DNA of 64,000 bases from Maratus speciosus (taxonomy: Eukaryota; Arthropoda; Arachnida; Araneae; Salticidae). This document shows, piece after piece, positions 32,640 to 44,384 of the stretch (position 1 is its first letter; every line of letters starts with the position of its first letter). A program made the translations under genes and the position numbers. The notes beneath the pieces were generated by a model, which was not told the origin of the DNA, searched no databases, and was given only the letters and a program-made list of their open reading frames with translations. Location of the stretch: contig OZ010793.1 of assembly GCA_963932465.1 (NCBI GenBank), positions 261,451,696 to 261,515,695 on the forward strand, in the 5' to 3' direction.

Positions 32640-33190
32640 TCCTGGTCAAAAATATTTTTCGATGTAAATATAGTCCGATTGGCTTGAGATTCTTAGATGT
32701 TATTGGCTACCGCAATGGCATGTTTGGTATTGTAAATGAAGTCTATAGCCTTTACGGTTCATTTACAGAGACACCCAAAAGAATCCCCTTACATTATGGT
32801 CTATGGGGAAAATTCGTTTGCTTTGTATTTTAATGATATCACACTTTTAAACGTGCTGAAATTTATATACATCACTAAGGTGTCTACTACTATCACTAAG
32901 GTTGACTACAACGTCACTAAGGTTGAAGTCTATGACCAATAATTGCTGGAAGTGCATTTGTAGTTGTGATAGGCGTTATAAAATAGAACAGTTTTTTTAA
33001 CTATTACTTGGTGTGGATACAATCTATAGATCATATACAGGGCTGCACAAAAGTTCTCAAGTACATTTCCGTTTATTCATGGAAATGGCTGAATGGACAT
33101 TTTTAACTGTGCTATGCGTTTCACTGAAGTAACTTTTAGCAAACTATGAAGTATACATGCAAATCCACAGCTTAGTTTAATATTTTATAT
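32640..33190. repeat. diverged R-family segment (R3)
   Basis: TTACATTATGGTCTATGGGG, CATTTTAATGATATCACA-type and ACAGAGACACCCAAAAG motifs parallel the R1 tandem unit (TTACATTACGGCCAATGGG, AATGATATTA, ACAGGGACAGTCAAAAG). Confidence 0.55.
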
Positions 33191-33931
33191 CCTAAAAGCT
33201 GACGAAGTGTAAGTAAGATTTTAACACTTCACATAATAATAAATATACATTTTATAAATATTTTGACAATTAAGAAAAAAAAAAGAGTCATCATTTAAGA
33301 AGAGCACAAAGAAAAAAGAAGTTAAAATATTAATTTACTAAGTAAATATTTTAAAAATACGAATAAATCACATGTCCACTGACTTAACATTACCGACCGG
33401 AGTTTGGAAGATAATCGACTTGTAACCTTAACTCTTTACTGTTTTTAAGAGGAAAGTAATTGTTGATAGGTTTGTCTTATTCACTATTAATGTTTAATTA
33501 AATGTATTTAATTTTACTATGCATAAACTTATTATTTACATTTAATAATGCTTATTACAGTTAAATTACAATTAATAATAATTATTGCATTTAATTTATG
33601 TTTAATAGTGTTATATTTAATAGTAGGTTCAGTAAAGTGAAGTCTATATAGTATAGATTGATAGTTTTTGAATGTATTTAATATATTACCAGTTTCAAAA
33701 TAATTCTTCAGCACTCTTCTTCATCACTCTCTCCTTGGCTTTTATCGGGACTACCACCAGACCTTGCTGGAAGAATAAGTTGTAGGGTCTCGCTACTGTA
33801 TGGCTTGCTCTTTTTTGTTGATAAACGCAGTTATTAGAAAATATGAAGCTGCTTATTTTCACGTACATTATAAAATGAAAATTTTAATTAAGTTTTCTTG
33901 GTGCCGTTTGTCAGTTTTGGAATTAAAATTA

Positions 33932-33953
33932 GGTGTCCCTTTTTAAGGACACC
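33932..33953. other. short perfect hairpin
   Basis: GGTGTCC and GGACACC surround an 8-base loop. They lie next to a TTAA-type end (CGAAAGGGTTAA at about 33959-33970), so this may be a remnant of a TTAA element. Confidence 0.5.
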
Positions 33954-34843
33954 GCCCTCGAAAGGGTTAATTCCCTCCTTTCTCTTCTTATGTTACACAC
34001 ATGAGCCCCAAGAACTAATTAGGGAACCCTTTTTCAATCAATAAGTATATACAATTTGAAGGCGATCGATATTTCTATCAAAAGATATCGAGTTGCGTGC
34101 GTATGTACGTGCCTACATACGTACATATGTACGTACGTATATACATACAGACAGAATATGTAGGTTCAAAAGCTCTCCGGTAATATCTTGTGAGCTAAAA
34201 ACCTGCAATACGACAGTAAATATATAGTTCTTATCTCTTCAATTCGGTGGCTGCAAAACAGATAATTTAAATAGTCATCCCGAAAAAAAAATTTATAAAA
34301 AAATGGCAACAATATGCGGAAGATTTTTTTGTAGAAATTGACACTCAAGACAATAATTAATACGATTATAATTCAAACATTGCTAGGCAAAGCGTGGCAC
34401 ATATTTAAAAAAGCTTTCGATATGTATAAATTAGAGCCAAAAACGCTTTAAAAATAACCCTTTTACACATTTAATGTTTTTTATTACATTAAAAACGAAA
34501 CTATTTAAATTAACACGTAGTTTAACACTAAGCTCTGACTTTTGTTAAACAAGTAAGACCTGTTTAGTTTCAATTCAACAATTCATTGAGCCACAATATA
34601 TATATATATATATATATTTAATCATAACAACAATGCCAAAAACCAACAAAAAACCACGTCTTCTCGGAAAGAAACTTCCTCTTCAGCTGAGGCCAGGAGC
34701 CGCCGGATATAACTCAGGTTCCTAAAATAGACATAGATCGATGCACCAATTAGTTAGCTATTAAAAAATATGATTTTTACAATTGTTGACGAAATTTTAA
34801 TTTTTGCATTTTTGGCCAGGTTTTTGGGTCAAATACTCCACTG

Positions 34844-35407
34844 TGTGCCGTTCAGTGGCCGCCATTTGAAATACCTTTATTTTTAAGATAACAGGATTCA
34901 TCGCCTGCAAGGTAAATGGTTGATCTAATGTGCAGCTTTTTGAACAGTTAGTGGGATATTTAATTAATTTTATTTACCATCAAATGACAACGCGATTAAT
35001 TTACCTATTAGATTTTTAAATTTAAATCCTTTATGTGTCTCATTTCTTATAATTTGCATAAGTAATTTAGTACTGAATATGCTTTTGATAATATTCAACA
35101 TGCATTTACTTTAGCAGTTAAAACTAGTTGGATGTGCCAATCCCAAAACTTTCTTCTATCATATACATCTTAATGTTTCAAAAACTAATTACACATGTTA
35201 ATACTTCAATATTATTAGTTCATTACTATACCAACTTTGATTTTCATCTTAAATTCCTGCTTCAATCAATTAAATGAACTAAAAACGAGTTAATCTATAT
35301 CATGATATTTGTTAAAATTAATAGTTTTTCCTTATTCTGTTGTTATCAGATGTTTGCGAATAGCTGGCTTAGCAGGAAGTGAGTTCCCGCCTTTGCACGA
35401 GCCGCCG
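34844..35407. other. unassigned AT-rich DNA
   Basis: No gene or paired transposon ends recognised. Confidence 0.45.
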
Positions 35408-36625
35408 ATGGACAATAGAACTACGAAAAATCAAGAAAAGTATACAAAAATCGCAATCACAGAGCCCCTTTACCGCGCGATATTTCCAAATTCTAGGAGG
35501 ACCTGTTGGCCAAAGCCAAAAACATCCACAAAAATTTTTGGTTCAATTGTATGCATAATTTTATACACTTTTCGATTGTACAATAAAGAAAATGGTTCAG
35601 ATATCGTAATTATAACGCCCCCTTTCAGCGGAATTTTTCCAAATTCAGGGAGGACCTTCATGCCATGACTAAAAAGAAACACAAAAAATTTGGCTCAATT
35701 CTATGCATAACTTCATACACTTTTCGATGGTACAATATTCAAAATGGCGCAAAAATCACTATTAAAGGCCCCCTACCGGCGAATTTTTTCCAAATTAAGG
35801 AAGGACCTGCTTGCCATAGCCAAGAACTTAAAATAAAAATTTGGTTCAATTCTATGCATAACTTCATACACTTTTCGATGGTACAATATGCAAGATCGCT
35901 ATTACAGCGCCCCCTAGCGGCAAATGTATTCCAAATTCAGGGAGGTCCTGCCTGCCATATCTAAAAACTTAAAATAAAAATTTGGTTCAATTCTATGCAT
36001 AACTTCATATACTTTTGGATGGTACAATATTCAAAATCGCACAAAAATCGCTATTACAGCACCCCTTACCAACGATTTTTTTCCAAATTCAGGAACTTTC
36101 TGCTTGCCATAGCCAGAAACTTAAAATAAAAATTTGGTTCAATTCTATGCATAACTTCATACACTTTTCGATGGTACAATATTCAAAATGGCACAAAAAT
36201 CACCATTAAAGGCCCCCTACCGGCGAATTTTTTCCAAATTAAGGAAGGACCTGCTTGCCATAGCCAAGAACTTAAAATAAAAATTTGGTTCAATTCCATG
36301 CATAACTTCATACACTTTTCGATGGTACAATATGCAAGATCGCTATTACAGCGCCCCCTAGCGGCAAATGTATTCCAAATTCAGGGAGGTCCTGCCTGCC
36401 ATATCCAAAAACTTAAAATAAAAATTTGGTTCAATTCTATGCATAACTTCATATACTTTTGGATGGTACAATATTCAAAATCGCACAAAAATCGCTATTA
36501 CAGCACCCCTTACCAGCGATTTTTTTCCAAATTCAGGGAGGATCTGCTTGCCATAGCCAGAAACTTAAAATAAAAATTTGGTTCAATTCTATGCATAACT
36601 TCATACACTTTTTGATGGTACAATG
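35408..36625. repeat. higher-order tandem repeat: 3-monomer, 444-bp period
   Basis: Monomers begin at GGTTCAATTCTATGCATAAC-type sites: 35540, 35692, 35843, 35984, 36136, 36287, 36428 and 36580. The spacings are 152, 151, 141, 152, 151, 141 and 152. Neighbouring monomers differ, but monomers three apart are nearly identical, so 35692-36135 and 36136-36579 are two copies of a 444-bp unit. A diverged partial monomer precedes 35540. Open frames through the array arise because 444 is a multiple of three. Composition is uniform and no gene is implied. Confidence 0.9.
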
Positions 36626-36780
36626 ACGACAGACAGACGGACAGACGGACAGACAGACATTTTCTATAAACATGTTTTTTGGGATCCCTGACCCCTAAAA
36701 CATGTAAATCCGTCGAAAACCGGAAGTCGAAAAAAATTTCGATTACAATACTTTCTTCTATTGAAGATAGAAGAAAGTAA
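36626..36780. repeat. terminal module of the array: GACA/GACG tract and hairpin
   Basis: A (GACAGACG)n tract is followed by about 90 bp and a perfect short hairpin, TACTTTCTTCTA ... TAGAAGAAAGTA, at about 36748-36778. The hairpin may mark the 3' end of the transposable element that carries the array. It lacks the CTRR end of a Helitron. Confidence 0.6.
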
Positions 36781-38493
36781 AAATTATCTTTAAAAGAATA
36801 CAGTTAAAAAACAGAATAAGTTATATCCTTCAGAGTAATCCAATACGTATGTATTTATTTAAAAAAATTAAAAGAATGTTGCAATAAGCGGAGCACAAAA
36901 TACTACTACTATTACTACTACTAATAATAATAAGTCATACATAACTAAAGTTTTAAAATCCACTAGAAGGCGCTTGTATATATTTTTGTAATTCTCAGGG
37001 ACTCAGATTTTTCCCCCCTCCAGGGACTGTTTGTACAGTCGTGGGTAAAAAGTAAACGCTCTTTACTAACTCTACAACAAATTAGTTGTAGAGTTAGTAG
37101 TCTTGAAGAAAGTTACTGTTACCAAACGATTAGAAATAAAGCCTATTTTTTAAAACGATGTGTAGAAAATTTGCTTAGGAGGCCATCTACATATCAAAAC
37201 AAACTCAAACTTTGTTTTTTTTTAAATTTAATTAATTATTTTAAAATGAGCCTATTTTAGGGACTGTATCCAAATTGAAGTTCGGTTGTTCGGTACTCGA
37301 TTTTTGAAATGCTACGGAATGACTAAGTCACTTATATTAATGTATTATTTCGTGCCAATATGACCATTTCACTCACTTAATGTGTTTTGACTATTCCCAG
37401 CCCATATGTTTCAATTTAATAAGAAAAATAAATATTTTTTTTAAATTATGCTTTTCTGCACATCATAGACCGTCTCTTAAACCATCATTTTGACGTTTTT
37501 AAGTTCCGCACTTAAAAAGTAAAAATTGAACCATTATAAGATCTCTCCTGTGTCTGTCTGTCACAGCAATTTTATTAGTAAACTATGGAATGTAGAAACT
37601 TCAAATTGGTTGAAGTAATAAAGGTTATTTCCCCACATATTTATAGATTGTTAACCCTTCAGAAATATGTTTAGGAAAAATGCAGAGGAAATAATTGAGA
37701 TACTTGAAAAAGAAAAATCCTTTGTATATCGTGTGGGGTATCGTGGGAAAGCATTCGTAGCGCCGAATTTAAAAATACACTTCTTTTAATTTTAGGTATT
37801 ATATTTTCAGAGATATCGTCGAAAATGTGATGCAAAAATGTGCCCCCTCCCCCACCTCCATTTCCGAATCTACTGAAACTGAAATTATGAAAAAATTAGG
37901 GGAAGAAGTTAATTTCAACTTTGTAGGAAAACTATAGAGGTCAAAAAGTTTTTAATAAAATCGCATTTTTAATAAAATCATACAAATTTCAATTTGCGGG
38001 CTTTCAACGAAGGAGTATAGATGTGATGGCGGTACCTATCGTCGCAAAAATATAAAAAGATTGTTGAAAATTATTTTCGAAAAAAACTGTCGGTAATTAG
38101 CCGAGATATTAACCCTTAAAAACACATACGGTTTGGACATGCATAAAGACTTTGTCGGCGTACATCTCTATGCGCCATCGACTTTTAAAGCCTAGATAAC
38201 AACTTTCAATGATATATTTGTGTAGCGCAATGCCCTAGCCTAAAAGCAATAAACGTCAAACTGTTAACAACAGTATAATTTAAATAGAATTAATCACATA
38301 ATTACAATAGTATTCGCGACTAGTTTGCATTGAGTGGATATTTCTATACTCCTCCCGTGTCTTTAAAGATTAATTAAAACCTATCCGGAGAAGCGCTGCA
38401 CGGACCCCAGCGTTGCAACTTTGCTACCTCCTTTCGAAGCATGCTTAGTACAATACCAAGTTTAAACTTTGAACAAGAGTATTGTTTTAGGTA

Positions 38494-39754
38494 TAGTCAG
38501 GGGGAAAAAAGTAAACACCCCCTACTAACTCCTCAACAAATTATCGTAGAAGAAAGTTACTGGTACCGAATGATGGAAATAAAGTCTACTTTTAAATTAT
38601 GTATATAAAATTTGCTTAGGGGGTCATATACGTATTAAAACGAACCATAACTTTGTTTTTTTTTTTTTCAATAGCAGTACACAATTCTGACAACATAAAT
38701 GAAATCTACAACTTTCAATTAGCCTAAAAACAAATTATTATGCAATTTATACGATAAGTTTCCGAGAAATTAATTATTTTAAAACCAACGTATTTTAAGG
38801 GCTGTATCCAAATGGAAGTTCAGTACTCGATTGTTAACCGAGAGAGACCCCTTCTTGATCAATGCACCTTAATCAGCCAATGAAGCCTGCTAGATTTCAA
38901 AATATTTAGTCACTTCTGTCATAGATAGCCCCTTAACCCCTTCGGGACGGGAGCCTTTTACGAAATTTTTTAATCTATTGTCACCGTTTTTTAAAAACAG
39001 AAATTTGTGTCTTCTTGAATCGAGAAAATGCGCTGATTAAATAAGACAAATCTTACAGTAAAATTTTACTGGTGAGAAAAAACAAGGATTCTGAGCGCTT
39101 CATGCGGCATGTATACGTGTCGCTCGTCCCCAAGGGGTTAAACCATCATTTTGCCGTTCTTTAAGCATAATTTGAAAACTACTTGGAAGAAAAATGTGAA
39201 ATTTTGGATTTCCATAAAGCAGGACTTAAGAAATCTGAATCCATATATATAAAAAAAAATGGTACGTTGCAATTCATAATTTTTTCGAATATTAATTTCA
39301 TAATTCATAATTCATATCATAAAATGATAAAAATTGCAAATTCAATGTATTTATGTTTGGGTATATTAGTATTATTGCTACACAAAAAATTAGCACATTA
39401 GAAGCACAATTTCAGGAGATATAAATAAAAATATGAAAATGTAATTTAACATTAGAATCACGAAATTTTGAATGTTTAAAATTCAAAAACTTATCATTCA
39501 AATGACTCGAAATTTGGTGTCTAAGCATAGTTTGAACCGAAGATTTGAAAAATTTCGTTAAAATTTGGTATTGCCATTGAAAAAATATGAAGTTTGGATT
39601 CATTTTAATATGTAGATGGCCCCCTAAGCAACTTTTATATACGCCTTTTAAAAGTAGACATTATTTAAAATCGTTCGGTACCAGTAACTTTCCTCTACGA
39701 TAATTTGTTTAGGAGTTAGTACGGGGTGTTTACTTTTTTTTTTTCCCACGACTG
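38494..39754. mobile_element. CAGTCGTGG foldback element, copy B, interrupted by a TTAA element
   Basis: The ends TAGTCAGGGGGAAAAAAG (38494) and CCCACGACTG (39754) have TA flanks. It is 1,261 bp rather than about 1,070 because a 205-bp TTAA element sits at 38933-39141. The interior otherwise aligns with copy A block by block. Confidence 0.85.
38933..39141. mobile_element. TTAA element inserted in copy B (empty sites present elsewhere)
   Basis: TTAACCCCTTCGGGACGGGA on the left and CGTCCCCAAGGGGTTAA on the right. Copies A, C and D of the host element carry a single TTAA at the equivalent place (20313-20316, 37477-37480, 41721-41724). The insertion and its TTAA duplication are therefore proven internally. 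Same subfamily as 13915 and 27264. Confidence 0.92.
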
Positions 39755-39885
39755 TACACTGTTAAAAGAAAAGATTATTAGTACGCTAAGTTTGGGTTTA
39801 TGAAAGTTTGAATGAAGCTTAAATATGCACTACTTTTATTATCAGCACCGAATTTAGTTCATCATAAACATATTAGGACAAGATT

Positions 39886-40285
39886 AAACAAGTTGGAAAT
39901 TGCACGTCAAACGTGGCAAATGAGGAGCGTTTGCACTATAACTAGTTTTATAAATATTGTTTGCACCGCATATTGTACTGAATGTATATTTTAGTGCACT
40001 TCATAAGTGCATATCAATTTCATTCTGTTCGAAAGGCTGTAACATCATTGCGCGATGCACTTGAAATAATTTTCCCCCATTGGACGTAATGTAACGGAAA
40101 ACTTTTGACTGTCCCTGTAATTAAACTACACATCCGATTTTCATAAAATTTGAAATGACTCGACAACATTTTGCAACAATTTCAGACCATTCGGCTTGGT
40201 AGTTTCTGTTCTGTTATATGCAGACGGACCGAACGACGACTATAGGTGCTACGTATTTATAATATTAATAATTCACCTAAAAAAA
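39886..40285. repeat. element R, inverted shortened copy (R2)
   Basis: It reads as the reverse complement of R1: GCACTATAACTAGTTTTA, CATATTGTACTGAATGTATA, TTTGACTGTCCCTGTAATTA, AAATGACTCGACAACATTTT and GACGACTATAGGTGCTACGT in order. The 173-bp unit is present once and the microsatellite is almost absent. About 35 bp outside the CGAACGCACCT-equivalent end (AGTTGGAAATTGCACGTCAA) also match the R1 flank. Confidence 0.8.
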
Positions 40286-41118
40286 GAGTTACAGAATAGC
40301 AATATTTGATACTGTTTAGGCTTCAAATCTCTCTGAACTTTCATGGTATATCCATTTATACTTTTATAGTATATGCAGCTATATCCAACCCTACGTTGCA
40401 TAGTTTTCTTTTTTTTTTTATAAAGTCTTATTATTCTGTTAGCAACGATTTTCTTTTGAAATAATACAGTTACTAATTATTATATTTATTGTACGGAACC
40501 CTCTGTACGCGACTAATACTCGCACTTCAGCGTTTATTTAAGTATAATTTGAAAATTGCGTGGAAGAAAAATATGAAATTTTGAATTCGCAATAAAGCAG
40601 GACATAATACAGATAAATCTATAAAAAAATTGCAAGTTGCATTTCATATTTTTTTATATTAATTTCATAATTCATATTATACATTTTTAAAATTACAAAT
40701 TCAATGCATTTATGTTTGAGTTTTTTAGCATTATAACCAAACAGAAAATTATCTCATTAGGATTCAAATTTCAGGAGATATTAATAAAAATATGAAAATG
40801 TAATTTAACATTAAAAGCTCTAAATTTTGAATGTTTATAATTTCAAAACCTAACATCCAAATGACTTGCAATTTCGTAACCAGGCACAGTTTGAACTGAA
40901 GATTTAAAATATATTGTCAAAAGTGGGTATTGGATTGTAAAAAACAAAGTTTGGTCTGGTTTTGATTTGTAGATAGTCTCCTAAGCAAATTTTATATACA
41001 TCATTTAAAAGTAGACTTTATTTCAAATCGTTTGGCACTAGTATATTTCTTCTAGTATAATTTGTTGCAGCGTTAGTAGGGGTGTTTACTTTTTCTTCTA
41101 CAGATGGCTGTACATGTA

Positions 41119-42189
41119 CAGTCGTGGGGAAAAAAAAGTAAACACCCCCTATTAACTCCTCAACAAGTTATCGTAGACGTAAGTTACTGGTACCGAACGA
41201 TTGGAAATAAAGTCTACTTTTAAATGATGTATATAAAATTTTCTTAGGGTGTCATCTACATATTAAAACGAATCCAAACTTTATTTTTTTTCAATGCGAT
41301 ACCCAATTTTAACGAGATATTTCAAATGTTCGGTTCAAACTATGCCTAGGCAAAAAATTTTAAGTCATTTGAATGATAAGTTTTTGAATTATAAACATTC
41401 AAAATTTAGTGCTTCTAATGTTAAATTACATTTTTATATTTTTATTTATATCTCCTGGAATTATGCTCCTAATGTGCTAATTTTTTTTGTAGCAATAATA
41501 CTAATATACCCAAACATAAATACGTTGAATTTGCAATTTTTATAATTTTATGATATGAATTATGAGTTATGAAATTAATATTCGAAAAAATTATGAATTG
41601 CAACCTCCAACTTTTTTGATGGATTTAGATTTATTAAGTCCTGCTTTATGGAGAACCAAAATTTCACACTTTTCTGCCGAGTAGTTTTCAAAGTATGCTA
41701 AAAAACGACAAAATGATGGTTTAAGGGGCCGTCTATGATGGAAGTGAGTAGATATTTTGAAATTTATTCTGCTGTACTGTAATCTAACAGGCTTCGTTGA
41801 CTCCTTGAGTGGCGCTTAATGTGCCTTGATCAAGAAAGCGGCTCTCTCGGTTAATAATCGAGTACGTAACTTCAATTTGGATACAGCACTTAAAATACTC
41901 TCGTTTTAAAAGAATTATTTTCTCGGAAACTTATGGTACGAATTGCATAAAAATTCGTTTTTAGGCTAATTGAAGGTTGTAGAGTTCATTTATGCTGTCA
42001 GAATTGTGTACTGCTATTGAAAAAACAAAGTTATGGTTCGTTTTAATATGTAGATGGCCCCCTAAGCAAATTTTATATATATCATTTAAAAGTAGACTTT
42101 ATTTCCTATCGTTCGGTACCAGTAACTTTCTTCTACGATAATTTTTTGAGGAGTAAGCAGGGGGTGTTTACTTTTTTTTCCCACGACTG
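41119..42189. mobile_element. CAGTCGTGG foldback element, copy D (inverted, 1,071 bp)
   Basis: CAGTCGTGGGGAAAAAAAAG to CCCACGACTG with TA flanks, complete. It lies in the orientation opposite to copies A and B, and is separated from the right end of copy C by the 8-base palindrome TACATGTA. Its length matches copy A. Confidence 0.88.
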
Positions 42190-42259
42190 TATATATAATT
42201 TTTTTCCCTTGTTAGATAAGGCAATATAAATTGAAAATGCGTTCATGATAAGTAGGATT

Positions 42260-43020
42260 CACGGTTGTTCTCAAATATAAAGGTGCTACTGTCTGACTCA
42301 ATTTTAAATCAATTTTTCTTCGGATACCCATGAAATTGACAGGTGTTCTTATTCAGAAACTATGTAATCAAAAGGAGTTTTCCATTTTTTTTTTTTTGGG
42401 GGGGGGGGGGGGAATGGAGATGATCTTTCAGAAAATACTGTCAAAGTTGGCGTTTTTAATAGAATTTCCGAAAGCTACACAGCGGGAAAAAAAGAAAAAC
42501 CGGCCGTCACGTGACTTCAAGCGCTTATAACACGATAAGTAATTTATTTGTCAAACAATGAAAAACGATCCCAAATCTCTTCAATAGTCAGATCTGCCAG
42601 TTGTATGCCTTTACATTTAAAAAAAGAAAATGTGCAAAAAAGTTTCGCGTTGTTGAGCTGGGATTTTCCAAACCGCCTTATGAGTATGTTGATGAAATAG
42701 TCCTGCCACTAATTTTCAAAAAGTTACACTTTCTAGATTTTTATACTGACCCTGTGTCATATGTCATGTTTAGTAAAAAATTTGAATGCTATGACGAGCA
42801 CAAAAGTAAAATCTCAATTCTTCTACGAACAAAATTCACCGAGGTTTGATGCTTTAAATTGTTTGAAACTTCGGAGTTTTCCGGAATTAGAAATTGAAAA
42901 ACGTGTATTTAGTGTCGAAAAGTTCCGAAATTTCATAAAATTCAACATATCATAACTGGGCAAGTTTTGTGTGTAGAACAATGAATTTTTACTGCTTTTG
43001 CTTATCAGAACATGAAGAAC
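42260..43020. repeat. dispersed repeat, copy 2 (first at 29215-29720)
   Basis: It shares an ordered series of blocks with 29215-29720 (see that entry). It includes a poly(T)-poly(G) tract at about 42389-42412. Open frames at 42601-42849 and 42761-42955 are not recognisable proteins. Confidence 0.6.
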
Positions 43021-43024
43021 ATTT

Positions 43025-43661
43025 TTAACTCCTTAACCTTACAGTTTACGTTTCAACAGGCTGACCCGAAAACGTAAACTGGATCGCGCAGCCTTCGAGA
43101 CATTCCACGGTTCGGCAAATCGGTCCTAAGTTGTACCAAACGCGCAGGACATACGGATAAATATAAATACATATAAATATACTGTAATATAAATAATGAG
43201 ATGTAATACATGTGTAAAATAAAACTGGTTTAATTTTGTGAAATATTTGATAAGTTATTATAACGTGATGTAATAATTGTGGTACATCACAAAAGGTTTA
43301 TTAGTAATCCCGTTAGCTTTTACAGTCGCGCTAAGGGCCATGCCCGTAATATTTAAATTTGTCCCGACCGATGTACACTGTTAAAAATTTGCAGCATTCT
43401 GGCAGGTCATTTGACCGTTTTTTCCGAAAACGGTTACACAACCGTAATTTTAACACTATTATGACCATATTATTGGCTATTTTATGGTCAGAATATAGTT
43501 AAATTATGGTTATGAAACCGTTTTTTCAAAAAACGGTCGAATGACCTGCCAGAACGCTGCAAAAATTTTAACAGTGTACTACGCTCCAGGACCGTGATAA
43601 TCAGTTTCATCCCGAATACAAGACCACGTGTTTCACATGTAGTTGTCGGTTAAGGGGTTAA
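43025..43661. mobile_element. TTAA-flanked element carrying a nested palindromic element
   Basis: TTAACTCCTTAACC at the left and GGTTAAGGGGTTAA at the right. It contains CAGTTTACG-type subterminal sequence and the nested element 43376-43576. Non-coding. Confidence 0.55.
43376..43576. mobile_element. 201-bp palindromic miniature element, copy 1
   Basis: CACTGTTAAAAATTTGCAGC to GCTGCAAAAATTTTAACAGTG (mirrored), flanked by TA. It is almost wholly self-complementary, including ATTCTGGCAGGTCATTTGAC and AAAACGG arms. A second copy lies at 47604-47803. Confidence 0.88.
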
Positions 43662-43887
43662 CCTATAGGACCCAGAGACAAGAAGTGTAACTATTGTTAA
43701 TTAATCGAAGAATTATTTCATCAACATAATCTTAGTTTCTACTTTATTTAGAACACTTTTGAAATTGCTTACACACTGCTTAAATATTTCCAACGGGTAA
43801 AAAATTAATATTGGTGCATTGCAAAGAATTTATGCTTAAAAGTGTCTAAGGTCGATTGTTTTTACAGTCCGTGACAGAAAGCTACTG

Positions 43888-44150
43888 CACTGTAAAAAAA
43901 AAAATCTGTAATTTTTATAGAAAAGAATTGTATTTTTTACAGAAAAAAACTGTTTTGAAGAAAAACAGTTTTTTTCAAGTAAAAGGAACTGAATTTCATA
44001 ATTTTTGCAGAAAAAATCTGTATTTTTTACAGAAAAAATTGTTTTAATGGAAAATTACAGCTTTATCCTGTAAATTAAACGGTTTTCCATTGGCGCCAAA
44101 ATTGACAGTTTTTCCTGTCAATCCGACAGATTTTATTTTTTTTTACACTG
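43888..44150. mobile_element. ~260-bp inverted-repeat element with ATTTTTTACAG repeats
   Basis: CACTGTAAAAAAAAAAATCTG on the left is mirrored by CAGATTTTATTTTTTTTTAC then ACTG on the right. The interior consists of repeated (C/A)TGTATTTTTTACAGAAAA motifs in both orientations. Exact ends are uncertain because of the A/T runs. Confidence 0.6.
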
Positions 44151-44349
44151 TGCATCAACTTGCTTTATTTTGGCCTTAAATGAAATATTTTAGCCTGTAG
44201 ATGTATCAAATTTGTATTTGGTGACTTTAATTACCAGTGACGCAGCCAGAATTCGGCTCTAGGGGAGGTTTTGAGATTTTGAAAACGTTGATCGCCGGTT
44301 AATTATATCACTGGATAATCGAATCAGTCTATTTAATGAATGAAATCAT

Positions 44350-44384
<35 letters not shown>

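Larger units (their letters stand above)
32618..34843. mobile_element. 2.2-kb element with CAGTGGAGTATTTGACCC ends
   Basis: CAGTGGAGTATTTGACCC at 32618 is mirrored by GGGTCAAATACTCCACTG ending at 34843. The inner CCTGGTCAAAAAT pairs with the ATTTTTGGCCAGG side. No target duplication was resolved. The interior carries a diverged R-family segment (about 32640-33190), a (TA)n tract at about 34591-34618 and no convincing transposase. A minus-strand acidic open stretch at about 33714-33835 (SPDKSQGESDEEEC then stop) is unexplained. Confidence 0.7.
37525..40526. other. ~3-kb insertion inside foldback copy C
   Basis: It begins near ATCTCTCCTGTGTCTGTCTG. The first ~950 bp (to about 38490) have no recognised coding content. 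Then come nested copy B, then R2 and about 240 bp of unassigned DNA. The element type of the insertion is unknown. Confidence 0.5.
37036..41110. mobile_element. CAGTCGTGG foldback element, copy C, split by ~3-kb insertion
   Basis: The left end CAGTCGTGGGTAAAAAG at 37036 (TA before it) and a diverged right end closing at 41110 (TA after it) belong to one copy of the family. Its sequence runs to about 37520, where CATCATTTTGACGTTTTTAA matches copy A. It resumes at about 40527 with TTTAAGTATAATTTGAAAA. The material between is inserted and itself contains copy B and R2. Confidence 0.7.

Noticed and set aside
35309..36573. Series of plus-strand ORFs with repeated peptides (MHNFIHFSMVQY...)
   Set aside because: They are translations of the 444-bp higher-order repeat; the period is divisible by three, which keeps frames open by chance.
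35408..36625. CRISPR-like alternation of repeats
   Set aside because: Monomers are contiguous, about 150 bp and mutually similar throughout; there are no short repeats with unique spacers and the genome is eukaryotic.
36748..36778. Terminal hairpin considered as a Helitron 3' end
   Set aside because: No CTRR follows the hairpin and no 5' TC end could be paired with it.
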